Shown here in pieces: positions 1 to 13,289 of a stretch of DNA of 64,000 nucleotides. The notes beneath the pieces are model-generated. The model searched no databases. It had not been told where the DNA came from and saw only the letters and a list, made by a program, of their open reading frames with translations. A program made the translations under genes and the position numbers. Position 1 is the first letter of the stretch. The number at the start of each line of letters is the position of its first letter. The stretch covers positions 2,170,001-2,234,000 of the forward strand of contig NC_039501.1 of NCBI RefSeq assembly GCF_003590095.1, given 5' to 3'. Source of the stretch: Trichoplusia ni. Its lineage: Eukaryota > Arthropoda > Insecta > Lepidoptera > Noctuidae.

Positions 1-829
1 TGGTCATTCTGCTAAGCGTTTTTGCTTCTAACCATATGCTCAAATTTGTGAAGGACCCCGAACGAGGATGACATTAATATCCTTTTTTCACTTGCCCTTA
101 AACTCATTGTCATAAACCCTCATTATGGGTCATTAATCAAATAAGACACAGGTCATAGAAAATAGAAAAAAAAAACAAGTCCACATGTGTTAACGGTCAG
201 TGTCGCATTGTCTGTGATGCATTCTGTTTTTGTCCGCCATATTGGAAATAGCAACTTGAATTTTGACAGTTTACTTATTCGAAATTTGTTTTTTGGCCTT
301 AGGGGGTCTGTCATTATATCTTGAAGACCTTTTCAATTGTTAAAGAGAGTTGCGAAGCTAAGCGGTGATTGCGCAATCTCGCTTATACTTTAGCAAGTAT
401 TTAGGACCAATTAAAACCCTAGGTATTGGAAAGACTGATTAGATGAAAATTGAATCGTTTTTTATGTCATTGAATTTCAAATCCTGTTGATGTTGTCTAC
501 TTATCGGAGTCGTAATCAAGATACAAAGGACCGTTCTTGTAACATTGTATGTATATAAATCACAAAATCTCCTAATTTCAATGCGGCGAGAACTTTTAAC
601 AACAACTATATACGCTGTTGTTTGAATTTGAACGATTTATCAATGATTGATCTTTTACACCCTATTTTTTTAATGTTAACGGTTTTGCCCTTCGGTAGAA
701 TAGTGGAATAGAACATTGTTTTCTAAAAATTCATGTTGAAAACAAATTATAATTTCGGATTCAATCCATCCATGCAACCCAGTGGAATAATCGTTTTCTA
801 TAAAGACTAATTATTTTTTTTATTTACAG
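1..829. other. Intron sequence of the gene ending at 953
   Basis: AT-rich non-coding sequence with stops in every frame. It is most simply the last intron of the gene whose final exon starts at 830. I see no recognisable repeat or RNA gene in it. Confidence 0.5.
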
Positions 830-953
830 TGAAATGTTGGTTCCTGCTCAATACGCGGGCCCACAAGGCGGTTTGGCACAGGCATTACTCCCGAATGCCT
901 ATTACCACCAGTTACAAGACCCAACGCACTATTTACATGGAGGGGCGCCGTAA
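830..953 (+). CDS. Last coding exon of an unrecognised gene
   Basis: A pyrimidine-rich acceptor ending in CAG lies directly before this exon. After one leftover base it reads about 40 codons to a TAA at 951-953. The encoded tail is rich in Ala, Gly, Gln, Pro, Tyr and His (it contains PAQYAGPQGG, PNAYYHQL and DPTHYLHGG). That composition is typical of the low-complexity C-terminus of an RNA-binding or transcription-regulating protein, but I cannot name the family. The rest of the gene must lie upstream, because 1-829 shows no other exon that I can support. A polyadenylation signal follows at 1143. Confidence 0.6.
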
Positions 954-1142
954 TGTTGCCATATATATAAAAAAAAGTTAATGTAACTATGACTGTGAAA
1001 AAGTGTTATTTTAAATTGTTAATGCACCTGTAAGCTCATGTATATAGTTATTCTAGTTTTATCTATTATGTAAAAGATTTTTCTAATGTTAGGAAGGTAT
1101 TAAATATAGTGGTGTAGTTAAATTCATGGTTTGGTTTATATA

Positions 1143-1148
1143 AATAAA
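1143..1148 (+). terminator. Polyadenylation signal AATAAA
   Basis: AATAAA about 190 bases after the TAA of the exon at 830-953, in AT-rich 3' UTR-like sequence. It is the first canonical signal after that stop. Confidence 0.5.
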
Positions 1149-1684
1149 AAACTGTATCATTTTATGATTGCTGCTTAAATGTCGAAGTTTAAACAAAATT
1201 TTTGATTATTTAAAAATACGTAATTAAATACAATATTAAAGATACTTCCTCTTAAAGTTACAGATTAGTGCAATAGGGTCGAGATTTTTATTATTATTGT
1301 AGATTTTGAAAACCAATCCACACTAGTTCCTAACTGCAAACTGCAATGCACATTATTTTAATTAAATTAGATATTAATTAAAAATGGTTACTGACTTAAT
1401 AGTATTAATGCAATAAATATTGTTTATTTACTTCATTTTGATAACGACAAATCCATATTGTTACTTGAACATTATTATTTTTTGCTCAAAATAGCAAATT
1501 AATATGTTTAATATCGATGTTAGGTGCTATTTAAGTTTCAAACCATTGTATTCTAGTCTGGAAGCGAATTAAAGTTCTGTAAGAATTAAATGTTATTTTA
1601 TTACCACTCATTTTCACTATATTTAAGTGATGGACTCTTGAAGACATAGCTTTCTTTCTTTAATCCTATCTTATTTCACAGAAA

Positions 1685-1850
1685 ATGACTTGCGCACTAA
1701 GCAAATCAAATGCACAACCACACGACAATTAGACTCAGGAAAACTATTCGTTCATTACTAAAACTGTTGTCCTAGTCAGGGATCGAACCCGCAACATCTC
1801 GGTTTGCCGTGGGTACCTCAATCACTAGGCTATCTAAGATGTAGTCGTCT
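1685..1850 (-). repeat. tRNA-derived SINE
   Basis: On the minus strand a tRNA-like head reads into a body. The B box (reverse of GGGATCGAACC) lies at 1779-1789 and the A-box-like stretch is near 1819-1832. Its body, like those of the other SINEs in this window, contains the GACTCAGG-type motif. It is a degenerate retroposed copy and not a functional tRNA gene, because no cloverleaf can be closed. Confidence 0.65.
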
Positions 1851-2431
1851 GTGCTTTTATTTGATAATATAAATGCTGTCACTTTTGCCTATCTTTTTTA
1901 TCACCAGGTATTATATAAATTATAGACAGTATACGACAGCCCACAGCTTTCGTGGGATTTAGAAACCTTGAGCACAAATATTAAGAAGCATCTGAATGTA
2001 AAGGAAAGACGAAGGTTTTTAGATAGAGAAAGATTGAATTCGAACAGGTAGTACGTTAGCTAAGATAATGCTCCTTTTTTGTATGATTAATAGTTACTTT
2101 TATTTTGCCATACAAATAGGATGTATGGCAAAATAAAAGACTGAATTTATGCAACGGTTAAAATATACAAAATGCAGAATTTTAAACAAGTTTGAATCTG
2201 TGGTGTTGAATATGGCAACATTGAATAGTACGTCATAACAAACGTCAAACCGAAATTGCAAAATACATCACCTCGACAGATCGAAGTTCTTTGTTTTCAT
2301 TTTAAATTGTTGAAATTTAAACATTACGAGTAAAATATTGTTTAGAAAATCGTTCAATACTGTTCATTTACATACGATATAATCGTTCTTAGACACGTTA
2401 TACTGTTTAACTTGTCAATGACGTAATAGAG

Positions 2432-3715
2432 ATGAGTGATACAAAATCTTTCGTCAACTTCTCGTGTCAGCGCTGTTTACAGCCTCTCAAGTTAGACGAG
2501 TCTTTAAATAACTTAGGTGAGCACACTATTGCTGATTTAACACTTCAAATACGTCGCAACAATGAGGTCGACTTGGATATGCAATCCACGAGCTTGGAGC
2601 ACTATGTACCTCCTTTCCGAATGTCAGAGTCAGGAAACGGCGCCAATGGCTTCATGGTTATCTCCGACGGCTGGGAAACCACATCCCTAGGCCACCAGCT
2701 ACATGTCAAAGCTACATTATTCGATTTACTGTCGAATAATTCAGATGTAGACCACCCACTGTGCGATGAGTGCACTGATACTCTTCTAGAACTTATGGAC
2801 AACCAATTAAGACAGACAGAGGCTGAATGGAAGGACTACAACGATTATCTAAAGAAGTTAGAGGATGACAAAGAAGATCTTAACTTAGAAGGACTTGAAA
2901 AAGAGTTAGAAGATTGGAAGCAAGAACAAAGTAGGTTGTTACAAGAGTTGTCTGCTCTACAGAAAGAGGAAAGAGCGATGAAAGAAGAGATAGATATTCA
3001 GGAAAGAGAGAAAGAGAGGTTAGAAAAGGAGCAGGATGTTTACTGGAGGGAATACACAAGGTATCGGAAAGATTTAATGACAATTGAAGATCAGATGAAG
3101 TTTTATGAATGTCAGTTGGCGTACACACAGTCACAACTTGAGAAGTTAAAGAAAACTAATGTATTCAAGGCTACATTCCATATTTCTGATTCGGGACAAT
3201 TTGGTATTATAAATAACTTTAGATTGGGAAGGCTGCCATCAGCTCCTGTAGACTGGTCTGAAATTAATGCTGCGTGGGGACAAACCGTTCTTCTGCTTGC
3301 ATCGTTGGCAAGGAAAATTAGCTTTAATTTCCAACGTTACCGGTTAGTACCATACGGTAATCATTCCTACATAGAAGTATTGGAAGACCAGAAAATATTA
3401 CCATTGTACGGTTCTGGTGGTTTTCGGTTCCTATGGGATACAAAATTTGATGCCGCAATGGTAGCATTTCTTGACTGTCTACAGCAATTTAAGGAGCAAG
3501 TTGAAAAGGGTGATACGGGTTTTTGTCTTCCATACCGCATAGATAAGGGGAAGATAGAAGATACTGCGTCACCTCCGCATGCCTATTCTATTAAAATACA
3601 GTTTAATTCAGAAGAACATTGGACTAAAGCTCTAAAGTATATGCTGACGAATCTGAAGTGGGCGTTGACTTGGATTTCATCACAATTTAGCGAAGAGAAA
3701 TTAGAAAATCAATGA
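2432..3715 (+). CDS. Atg6: Beclin-1 / Atg6 autophagy protein
   Basis: This is the scaffold subunit of the class III PI3-kinase (Vps34-Vps15) complexes that nucleate autophagosomes and act in endosomal sorting. The protein is 427 residues, close to the family's usual 420-450. It opens with a CQRC pair (Cys12, Cys15). A BH3-like segment spans roughly 82-105 and is followed by the family-typical DVDHPLCDEC stretch at 105-114. A long charged coiled coil covers about 125-245. The evolutionarily conserved C-terminal domain covers about 248-427, with INAAWGQTVLLL (278-289) and YRLVPYGNHSYIE (303-315). The membrane-binding aromatic finger reads F333-L334-W335. The ATG is the first in frame and has a purine at -3. 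The gene is one uninterrupted exon. It sits alone, with AATAAA at 4176 downstream. The call is very secure. Confidence 0.97.
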   Translation: MSDTKSFVNFSCQRCLQPLKLDESLNNLGEHTIADLTLQIRRNNEVDLDMQSTSLEHYVPPFRMSESGNGANGFMVISDGWETTSLGHQLHVKATLFDLLSNNSDVDHPLCDECTDTLLELMDNQLRQTEAEWKDYNDYLKKLEDDKEDLNLEGLEKELEDWKQEQSRLLQELSALQKEERAMKEEIDIQEREKERLEKEQDVYWREYTRYRKDLMTIEDQMKFYECQLAYTQSQLEKLKKTNVFKATFHISDSGQFGIINNFRLGRLPSAPVDWSEINAAWGQTVLLLASLARKISFNFQRYRLVPYGNHSYIEVLEDQKILPLYGSGGFRFLWDTKFDAAMVAFLDCLQQFKEQVEKGDTGFCLPYRIDKGKIEDTASPPHAYSIKIQFNSEEHWTKALKYMLTNLKWALTWISSQFSEEKLENQ

Positions 3716-4175
3716 AAGAGTTTCTTTTTAAGATAGGATATGTATGTATCCTATTTACTTGAGAAAAGAATGTGGAAAATTACCCACAACACATTAGCGT
3801 AAAAAATACTTGTAAATAGTGTCTACTCACTTACCTATTGGTTTTCATAGCTAATTGATTATTAATATTACGTCATTGCAACACTAGCAATATTTTTTAC
3901 AATATTAGTAGCTTTAGAAACTTAACAAATTGATGAATCAATCTATTTGTGTATTTGTTCCTAAATGCTCTTAAATTCATGGCAATATTTTTGTTATTTT
4001 CTTGTTATGTAGTATGCATATAGCAATTTTTGTTATATACAATAACATTAAGTTTTTCTTTGTTGTGTTTGTAAATGTTAGAAAGCACTGTGATTTTCTA
4101 CTATAATATTATCCTTACGGTTAATGTATATGTAATATAATGTTACTGTAGTCTATTATGTAAATATCAAAAATT

Positions 4176-4181
4176 AATAAA
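4176..4181 (+). terminator. Polyadenylation signal of the Beclin-1 gene
   Basis: AATAAA 460 bases after the Beclin-1 stop codon. The 3' UTR before it is AT-rich with no other canonical signal that I noticed. Confidence 0.6.
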
Positions 4182-5011
4182 TTAATTTGTGAATTATATT
4201 TAATTTGTTTCATTACTTGTTCAAAAACATCATTCTCAAACTAATCATACAAGAGCAAAGTTTGCCGCAGTTGCGCCATCTGTTGAAGTTTGTTAGCACT
4301 TATATAACGGCATAATGTGGACAATTAATCATACGTTTAGTAAATTTCCGCATTATGGCATAGATGGCGCTTATACGAAGTACTGTAATCACAATAAGGT
4401 ACTCAATAATGCTAGTGGAAACTCATCCATTTTCAAGATTAAGGTATAAAAATGTCAATCAACAAAGCTTTATTAAATAAAGCTTTATTGACCGCCTAGG
4501 CTTTGGTTACAATGTAGCAAATGATTGTACTGTAAGTATTTAACACTGCAGTTTTCATAAAGAATTAAAAAATCCTGCGCAAAACGATTTTACATCGCAT
4601 ATTAAACTTGTATGTTAAGATGTTTATGCATAAACTACTTACATAGTGTTGGTTAATTAACAAATGATTTTAAAATCTGTGGTTTTGGCCCCCCTAAAAT
4701 TGTTTTTTTCCTCGGCATAGCAAAATATATCTGAAAAAACATGTCTAATGTGAACAAAAGGATCCAAATATTAGATAAAAATTACTCAGATTATTGCTAG
4801 TTAGTCTTTTCATTTACCTACACGTAAGCTACCATGGTCAACGACTTATAAGAACTGTTTCATTTCGCCGGACTGCCAGCAAATCGTAGAAAGGAAAAAA
4901 AACTGGAATAAATTAGGTCTCGTTTTTAGAATATTTAATTGTAAACGGAAAACGACTTTTAGCATTTATAGGAACAACTTTGGTTGTAAAGGATAAATTT
5001 CACCACTCATC

Positions 5012-5740
5012 TTGTAGATGTGTTATGGACCAGGTGATTAATGTGGCCCGAGCATTGTGAATTACTGTTCTGTTGATTCCTCGTCATTTACTCAGTAATT
5101 ATATAAACCTAATTTATAAATTTTGGCACTTGAAAAGGTAATTTACACTTACTCGTTTTATTGCTACCCATAAAAAATAGTAACTAAATATGTTTCTCAC
5201 TCTCATATTGGGCATTTTGCATAATGACCGGGCACTATGTATTTTCACCTCACCTCAATAGGGAATATGCATAAAATTTGAAATGGCCAATGGAATACTT
5301 ATTGTCGTAATATTATAATGAAAAAGATTTTTTTATTTACTTATTATTTAAACACCTAAAAAAATATCAAAAAGTGCAGCAAAATAAGGGAGCGAAATTC
5401 AAACTTCCAAAACGCGCCACCATTGGTCGAGCGAAATGTGACGTCATTTGACACGATATTGTATTCATCAGCTGAAAAGTCCATAGCAAACACTAAAGTA
5501 AACACCCACTGGACGTGTCATGTGACGTCACTTAAAGCGCGCGGAAAATGGCGGCGTTTGAACAGCTTAAATTTTTTCAAAGTTTTAAATTTCATTTTTA
5601 AAAATATCTAGAGTATTTTGAAACCCGTTAATATTTTTTTCTACGTTATAAAATAGTAAACTATTAATTTGAGACAAAAAAGAAAAACATGAATATTCCC
5701 TATTTATCACTTGGTCCATAACAGATGCATCGTTTAGCAT
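5012..5740. mobile_element. Possible MITE with inverted ends
   Basis: GTTATGGACCAGGTGAT near 5021 returns in inverted orientation as ATCACTTGGTCCATAAC near 5706. These could be the ends of a roughly 720-bp fold-back element. The interior has two TGACGTCA palindromes, near 5440 and 5523, and no credible ORF. Similar AAATTCCCTATTT motifs continue to about 6050, so the real boundary may be wider. No target duplication was resolved. Confidence 0.35.
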
Positions 5741-7229
5741 ATTTGAAATGTATGTAAGTTAAATTTTTGAATTTGACACTAAAACACACCATACTTCATT
5801 TTTCAGGTATTTTAGAAAGGTTTTTGAAAAATCGTCCGCGTGAATAAAACAAAAAAACATTATTTCCGTTCACAACTTCACAATCACAAACTATAATGTA
5901 TGAAGGACAGAAACGATTTTTAAAATGGCGTCGCCTTTGTACGTTTCCCGCGCTTTGTGAATACACGTCACAAAGGTACGAATGTACGTACCCGCTCTAA
6001 TTATGTCCTTTGCAAGTTTGTAAGCGACTCGCACGAAATTCCCTATTTTATTTTGAATTTTAGAAAATGGAACGAAAATTCGAATTTTAATGGTATACCT
6101 ACTGTAGTCTAAAGCCGGTTAATGGTCCAGTATTTTAGTAGAATGAAGGTTTTAGTTAAAATTTTAATGATGGTCATTTGCTTTCTTATTAATATTGTTT
6201 AAATTTTAGTTAGGATTTTAAGTTTCGATAGAATTATTTTTAGTAAAAAAATAAACCAACTACAAAAATATCGGTAGATATTATATATAATAGTATATAA
6301 AGTCAGCTATAGGCTAACTGAAGTCGGCGCCATGCGAAATTCAATGTTGATCTATAGATCTATATTATGTGATGACATGACGTGTGTATGATCTAATCGG
6401 AGTCCTTAAACACATAAGCTAAACTGCCAGTTTGGGTCAATATTAGTCAGGCTACCTCAATCCTAAAGTGCTTAAAATATGTATATTCAATTGAAATTTC
6501 GTCGAAAAAGTCGAGTATAACGTCACATTGCCAGAAAGTACAATTACGGTTGCCTAATTGACAAGGGTACTTAATTGTTAACTAAAGCCTAATATGGGTG
6601 CTAGGAATTAAGTTAATTATTCAAAAGACACACTCATCCTAGCCCTAATTTAGAACATTCAAAGATGTTGAGCTCTGAAAAATCCATAATGATATAGTCC
6701 GTTAAGATAACAGAATCGTTCACTGGGTTCCTCGCAAATAAAATCGAATTAATCCCTCAGAAATACTAAAAAGAATCTGATATAGGCTTGATGGCATGAA
6801 AAAGGTTATCAAAAACTCCAGATTAGCTATTATTTATTTAAATAACTGACCAAGTTATCTGGACCCAAAAGACGATGCTTCCTTAGTCGATAAACTAAGA
6901 TTAGTTGACTGACTGTAGTTTAAAGTGGATATACATATAGATAGTATAATAAGTAAGTGGCGAAGTGATAAGTAAGTATTTTATATGCAGGAGTGAACAA
7001 GTGCAAATCCCTGTGAATATACGGGGATAGGGTCCGAGCAGGCACGCCGTTTGGGACGTCTTTACTGATCTATATCATCTATAAAGTACATACATTCATA
7101 CAACAAACACAGGTTTAAAGCAAACCTAGTTCGGGTGTCCCTATATTATCTTTAGACCATCCTTCTCGTAGATTATTATGTTTTAGTGTAGATTAACTCA
7201 ACTCCTATGATTATAATTCCTCCTATGAT

Positions 7230-7457
7230 TATTTGACGACCTCCGTGGTCGAGTGGCGCACGCACCGGTTTCAAGGTGTCGCTAGCTCTGAGGTCCCGGG
7301 TTCGATCCCTGGTCGGGTCAATGTAAAAATTCACATTTCTACATTGTCTCGGGTCTGGGTGTTTGTGGTACCTTCGTTGTATCTGCTTAGCAACTTACTT
7401 TGGGTTCAGAACAATGTATGTGATGTTGTCCGCATTTATTTATTTATAACTATTTAG
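7230..7457 (+). repeat. tRNA-derived SINE, noctuid-type
   Basis: It carries a clear A box (TGGTCGAGTGG, 7246-7256) and B box (GGTTCGATCCC, 7300-7310). The body has the GGGTCTGGGTGTTTGTGG motif and ends in a TTATTTATTTAT tail. The sequence CCTATGATTAT occurs twice just upstream, which complicates recognition of the target duplication. The short ORF over it is not a gene. Confidence 0.8.
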
Positions 7458-10400
7458 ATATCTTTACTGTTTTTACATCTGAGTCATTTGTATTCGTAGG
7501 TACATGTACTAAGTAATGTGAACTAGGTTTTTAAATATATATTTTTTTGTCAGAATTGGACCACGTATTAGTATTCTAGTGTAGTACCTACAAGAGAAGT
7601 GAAAGAATAAAAAAGCACATGTTTACATGACCTTGGAAATATTATAGCCGTAGGTTCCATATGGTGCGAAATTTGGCTGCCGGGCTAAAAGATTTCTTTC
7701 AGTGAAATACTTGAGCTACCCCTAAAATGTGTATGATTGACGTCAAGACTAAAATAAAGTTATTAAAACAAAGGTTATATTCGAATTTTGACATCGTCAT
7801 CTTGTTATAATATTCTCTTTTTCTCAATACAATTTATAATTCTCTTAAAACAGGAATTGTAAAAAGGTTCCAAGAATGACGTTAAAACGGCATGTACCTA
7901 TAAATGAATAAAAAAATAATAAACAAACTTTTCCAATACTAAAAACCCAAGCGGGCAGGTATTCCGGTCCTCGTTTGCATATCAAACGGCTGGCCTACGT
8001 AATTTTCTCGTTGGAAACCAGGGGAGGTTTTTAATGTTCTACAAATTAATTCTTCTTTTCCATTTTAAGAAAGTCATAAGTGCGCTGGTGTATATTTAGA
8101 GACTACTAGTAGTTGGCAGCATAAACGGGAACAATGGACATACAAATAAACAAACATGCAAACAAGAAAGTAAGTGTATAGTAACGTGGAAAAAAACAAA
8201 AGCAAGCAGAATAATGGCGCCCAACATGGGGCATATATATACCATTCAATTTCTTATTTTTAACGTTTCTTTTTATCTAAAACTGTTTAATTACCACTCC
8301 ATAAAAACTATATTTTTTATAAAACTAATTTCCGTGTGTTTCTACAGAGCTTACTTTAGCGAAGGAACAAGTAGTACCCAAGCGTGCTTCCTACATCGTT
8401 GTACGGATTACCAGGATAACCGGATAACCGGGTATGTAAGTACTCGATCGCTATCTGTACAAGATCTTCATCTAAGATAAAATTGGTAAATTAAATGAAG
8501 GCGAGTATTGGGCATGAATATGCAACTTTTAAAGAAAACGTTGCCTATCAGAAATATCGTCAGCGCGACCTTATCTTTTATTATTGTTTATCTGCATAAT
8601 AAGGATAACATAACATAAAACTTTGTAGTAGTTTATTTACATTATTTGTTCCAAAGATTCCAAAAGATTTACATTTGTACTTTGAGAAGTATCATCATCA
8701 TCCTAGCGAGTATGTGAGTCTGTTAGGTATTGTCTTCATGCTCAAAGAGCTGGATCGAATTCGACGGAATTTGGTATGGACCTTACATCCTGGCTAAACA
8801 CATGTTATTAACACATGGACTTTATCCGAATGCTTTAAAAGAGGGTTGTGTTTTTAGCGAGTGAAGCCACGAGCATCCACTAGTTATTTCTATTCCGTAC
8901 TATCTAGTGACAAACAAACAAAGCATTACGAAATAGAAAAAAGTTGAATAAGCATGGACTTGCCTTAAATAAGTCCATTTAAATGCATCGAAACTCACAA
9001 TGAAAGCTCCTGTTTTTATAATACTTATTATCCAGGTGTTAATGAGCTTGCAAACAACGCCGGCTTCTGTGTTTGGGGTTCTGTTCGGAAATATAAAAAC
9101 CTTGTTCAGATTTTTGAGGAAGTCTGAATTTCTCACTTGCTAGATGACAGTTCGTTTAGATGTTTTTTTTTTGTAATGCTGCAAGGGTAACAAGCATTGT
9201 TCTCTTTATTGCATAATAAGTAAAGTCAATAGTTTAAACTTTAGTTTTTGAGGCTGTTCGTACAGGTATACTTAGGCATCTATAATAAGACGGCAGTTAT
9301 TTTTAAATACCGAACCAATCAACTTATGAAAATTCATCATCTTATGATCATGACACTATTTTGCACATTTATCTCTAAACTTAAGTACTGAACTGACAAA
9401 AAAGTCACTTACCAAAAAGGAATTTCATTCCCATACATTTGAAGTTTTCCATTCATTTTCTATTATAATAGTAGAAAATTTAATTGTACTTTCTATCATA
9501 GTACATTGTAATATTGTGCAGAACCCCTAGTCTGCCAGTCAAACTTTCCCTGGCATTTTCTTGCATTAAAATCCTTGTCTTGGATTTATCTTGGCTCATT
9601 CTTGTTCTTCAAACTTATCTTCATTTAAATACTCGCTATCAGATATAGAGGGCACAATTAAAAACTAGCCTTTATCTTTTAAATTAAAACTTACTTTTAA
9701 AACGTTTTAAACTGGAATGCTTACTCAGTAATTTTTTAATAGATACTATCAAACACTGGCTTTTAATAACCCCACAGCTGGGCAAAGGTCTTTCATTTCG
9801 AGAAGAATTGAGCACTGATCACTACGATCACCAATAAGAGGTTTTCAACCTATTCAAAAACTAGGAAGTTCTTGGGTAATTCGTCGGTGTCTTTTTTAAA
9901 TTTGTTACCTCAGAACTTTCTGTAGCTCAGAAGTTTTTATTTGTTCTTAAAATATATTATTGATCACACATTCCAATTTTTACCGACTATTATTACACCA
10001 TTTGTTTTTTTTTATATCTTGGCAATACATTATTTATTCGTACATTTCAGAAATACCTACATTAAGAAACTAACCAACAAAATCCTCACCACAATTTAAT
10101 TAACTTACAAAAACGAAGATCTAAATTACAAAAATGGCGTCTCATTTAGCTAAAGAAAACTGTTACGTTTTTTTATTATTTTAAATTTATTCACATTGAA
10201 AACCTCAGCGCCATTCCGAGTTAATAAAATGCAAATGCATGTTAACTGGCCATTAATTATTTAAGTTTTAATTACCTGGCAACTTATGAACTGCAGAATA
10301 ATACACAGCTTTTGACCTGAGTTATTAAAGGGTAATTGAAATTGAGGGACAGAACATTAACTCAAAAATCGAGAGAGCTCTCAATTTGCTTATTACTTTT

Positions 10401-10523
10401 ATACTGCAAGACTAAAGACTAGAAATTGATGGATTTAAAAAAGTCTTAGAGCTCGCGTTTTAAATGTCACTCCATTCAAATGTTATTATCTAATTGTTGT
10501 TATCGAGTTTATTCTTTTTTTTA

Positions 10524-10695
10524 AACCGACTCCCGTAGTAAGGCATTTAATCCTTGTGTCGCGGGGGTTTTAAAAACACAGAATTCTCATGCACAATGAC
10601 ACCATTGGTGGATCACACAAAATTAAATATTTGTCCTACAAGGGGATCGAACCCGCGACGACGGCGTGGGGACCTCAACCACTTAGCGAAGAATG
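10524..10695 (-). repeat. SINE of the family most common in this window
   Basis: In plus orientation it starts with the tail motif CGACTCCCGTAGTAAGG and runs through CACATGCACAATGACACC-type sequence to a reversed B box (GGGATCGAACCC near 10643) and tRNA-like head. Relatives lie at 14465, 18200, 20362, 20587, 30631, 33382, 37415, 38130 and 49428. Confidence 0.75.
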
Positions 10696-12332
10696 CGTTT
10701 GAAGCGACCCTGATTTTCAGCCTGCTAGCGTATCAGGAATAGCATCATAATTGATTTGAAAAATGCCACCGGAACGACAAACAAACAAGAAAGTGAGTAT
10801 AAAAACGTGGCAACATAAATAGCACTTGAGTTGTATCCAATTCCGTACTTATGTGGTGTGCAATAAAGAATATTCTATCTATATACATCTAAAAAAAATA
10901 TGATTTTCTTCAAAGCAAAATTACACAAAGGGAAAACAAAAACAACAGTATTTTATTACAAGTGTCTGAAGTCATATACAAATTTAGTTTGAAACAAACA
11001 ATTTCGTCTCAATTGCTAAAACGACTTTCAAATTTTGACAGAATACAATGAATAATATAGTTTCTCTTGAAAGGACAATATACAGAAACATGTCACAAGT
11101 TTAACTTAAAACAATAATTGAAAAAACAGTTAAGTGCGAGGAGGGAAAGGAAAATTAGAAAAGGTTAGAAGGGAAAATAAATTTTACATAAACTTGATCA
11201 CCTACTTCATTTTATTTGTTTCTTATTATTTTTCTGTATTAGCGGCAACACAGAGATGCAACCATTCATGAGATTACAGAAGGCTGACAGACGGATGGAC
11301 ATGCTGAAAAAAATTTTTCTATCATTTTTCTAAAAAAATTCGGGACAAATTCGACCAGGCTCTTTTTATCAATTTAGAGGTCATCGTGGCATTTAATCTT
11401 CTATCATTCCCAACAAGTTGTCAGCTTGTGATCCTGTCAATTTGACGTGACTTTTCATAATGATATTTGCGGCGTGTCGCCGTGACAAATGGTTTTAGAG
11501 TAGTGGCGTGATTTAGAGGAATGGTTGGAAGATTTATAATTGGATTTATATTCATTCAATGGAATTGGAACTTAAAATCAAGCGGTTAAAGTTCGATTTG
11601 TGTTTCATTGCGAAAAGTAAAAACTTATCTTAAAATTTAAAGTTAGATGATCTAGCTTTTTGTGGTGATGACGGTTTTTCTCCTCTCAACATTGGGATTC
11701 TGTAACTTTACTCATTAGTTTTATTCAATGCTGAGCATGAGCAGTTCAGTTCCTTTTGCTCTTATTTAGTAAAATAAAGAAGTAACTAACAATAAAACTA
11801 AAGTCTACGCTTTCTATTTGTTTACCTCACGAACCGTGATAGCTAGAAAGCCATTTTCACACATGATGTTTTTTTGTTACTGCCATAAGAAAAAGTACTA
11901 CATAAAGTATGCAAATTTTCAAAATTAACAATCTAGGCGACGACGGTTAGTACGGTCATACTATTGAATCACCGATCGTTGTTTCATTTTATACTGTACG
12001 GATCCCTCAGTATTGCAATTATAACTCACATATACAAATCTTACTTAATATGGGCATATAGGTACATAACGTCATCACACACTGCCCACTCGAAATTGAA
12101 TCTCGCTCAGCACGGCTCCGCGAAACAGGGCACAAGATGGCGGCTTTATGGCTAAATAAATATCACTTAATGCCCTCAGCTGATAAGGAAACGTTCGGAA
12201 ACACTTGGGGTTGAGGAAATTCTGATTATCCTGCGTTTGATAGAAATAATACTTGTGGAAGATTCAAAATTCGCGGAGAAAATAAGAAAAGCTAGTATTA
12301 TGAGTATTAGACAACTGATAAACATCCCTACT

Positions 12333-12551
12333 TCCCTACTAATATTATTAATGCGAAAGTAACTCTGTCTGTCTGTCTGTTACGCTTTCACGTCTAAACC
12401 ACTGAACTTATTTAAATGAAATTTAGTACAGAGATAGAGTTGACCTTGAGAAAGAACATAGGATAGTTTTTATCCTAGACTTTTGAAAGGTTCTCTTGGA
12501 AACGCGATATAACCGACCTCGACGCGGGTGAAGCCGCGGGCGAAAAGCTAG
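12333..12551 (+). mobile_element. Short non-autonomous Helitron
   Basis: It begins TC, then CTACTAATATTATTAATGCG and the TCTGTCTGTCTG run, and ends with GCGGGCGAAAAGCTAG. The TC start and CTAG end are Helitron termini, and this layout is common in Lepidoptera. It carries no rep/helicase ORF. Confidence 0.7.
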
Positions 12552-12867
12552 TACTAGTATATACTATAGATTTCTAGACACATATATAGTATAGATAATT
12601 ACCACTAGACCAAGAAGCCAGTAAAGACTTGTTTTCTGATACGATTACGTCATTAATTTATGAATAATTGTAAAAGTGTGTTATTTTGCTACCTCGTTAG
12701 TTTATCAGTGCACTTACATGAAGGACAGACAGTATACTTTATCAGAAACTACTTAATGACTAACATTGATAGTTTATATTCACCTTGAAAACTAGAAGTA
12801 TTAACCACTGAACATAGGAAATAACGTGGAAGTGCCTATACAATGCCACTGTAGTGTCCTAGCGTTG

Positions 12868-12985
12868 ATGCAGCAATAGTCTAGTGGCCAAGCCGCATGA
12901 CTGACAACTTAAGGGTCCCGAGTTCGATCCCAAGGCATGTGCCGACTTTTCACAGCTTCCTTGTATTGCAAGGGGAGTCAAGTGT
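12868..12985 (+). repeat. SINE head, degenerate
   Basis: AGTCTAGTGGCCAAGC (A-box region) followed by GAGTTCGATCCC (B box) near 12920 marks a tRNA-derived retroposon fragment. The tail is not clear. Confidence 0.5.
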
Positions 12986-13289
12986 GGGTCTTGGACCTTA
13001 TCTCTTTTCAGTCACAGATTCCCGTCCATATATGAAGTCAAAAATAGGTTTTTCATATTTGCCCGATTTAAGAGTGTTTACAAGTGATGTAAAAGTGACT
13101 AGTTTCAACTTATCTACGCACTCAATGATAAAACACTCAGTAAACGATGAATAGTTTAATTTCAAACGGTATTCTGTTAACTTGTGTGTTGTGTGAGTTA
13201 CATCAAAAATAATGTTTCGAGGTTTCGCCAAATATCTTATTTACTCCGTCAATTTGGTTTTTACGGTGGGTGTTTTTTACTATTAAATC

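Noticed and set aside
2602..3134. Minus-strand ORFs across Beclin-1
   Set aside because: Shadows of the Beclin-1 coding frame.
4262..4400. Fold-back element around TTGCGCCATCT / AGATGGCGC
   Set aside because: Arms are short and imperfect and no target duplication is visible.
8214..8290. Possible tetraspanin exon 1 (MAPNMGHIYTIQFLIFN...)
   Set aside because: It has a TM1-like hydrophobic run, but it starts inside a dispersed repeat and has no credible GT donor in the right place.
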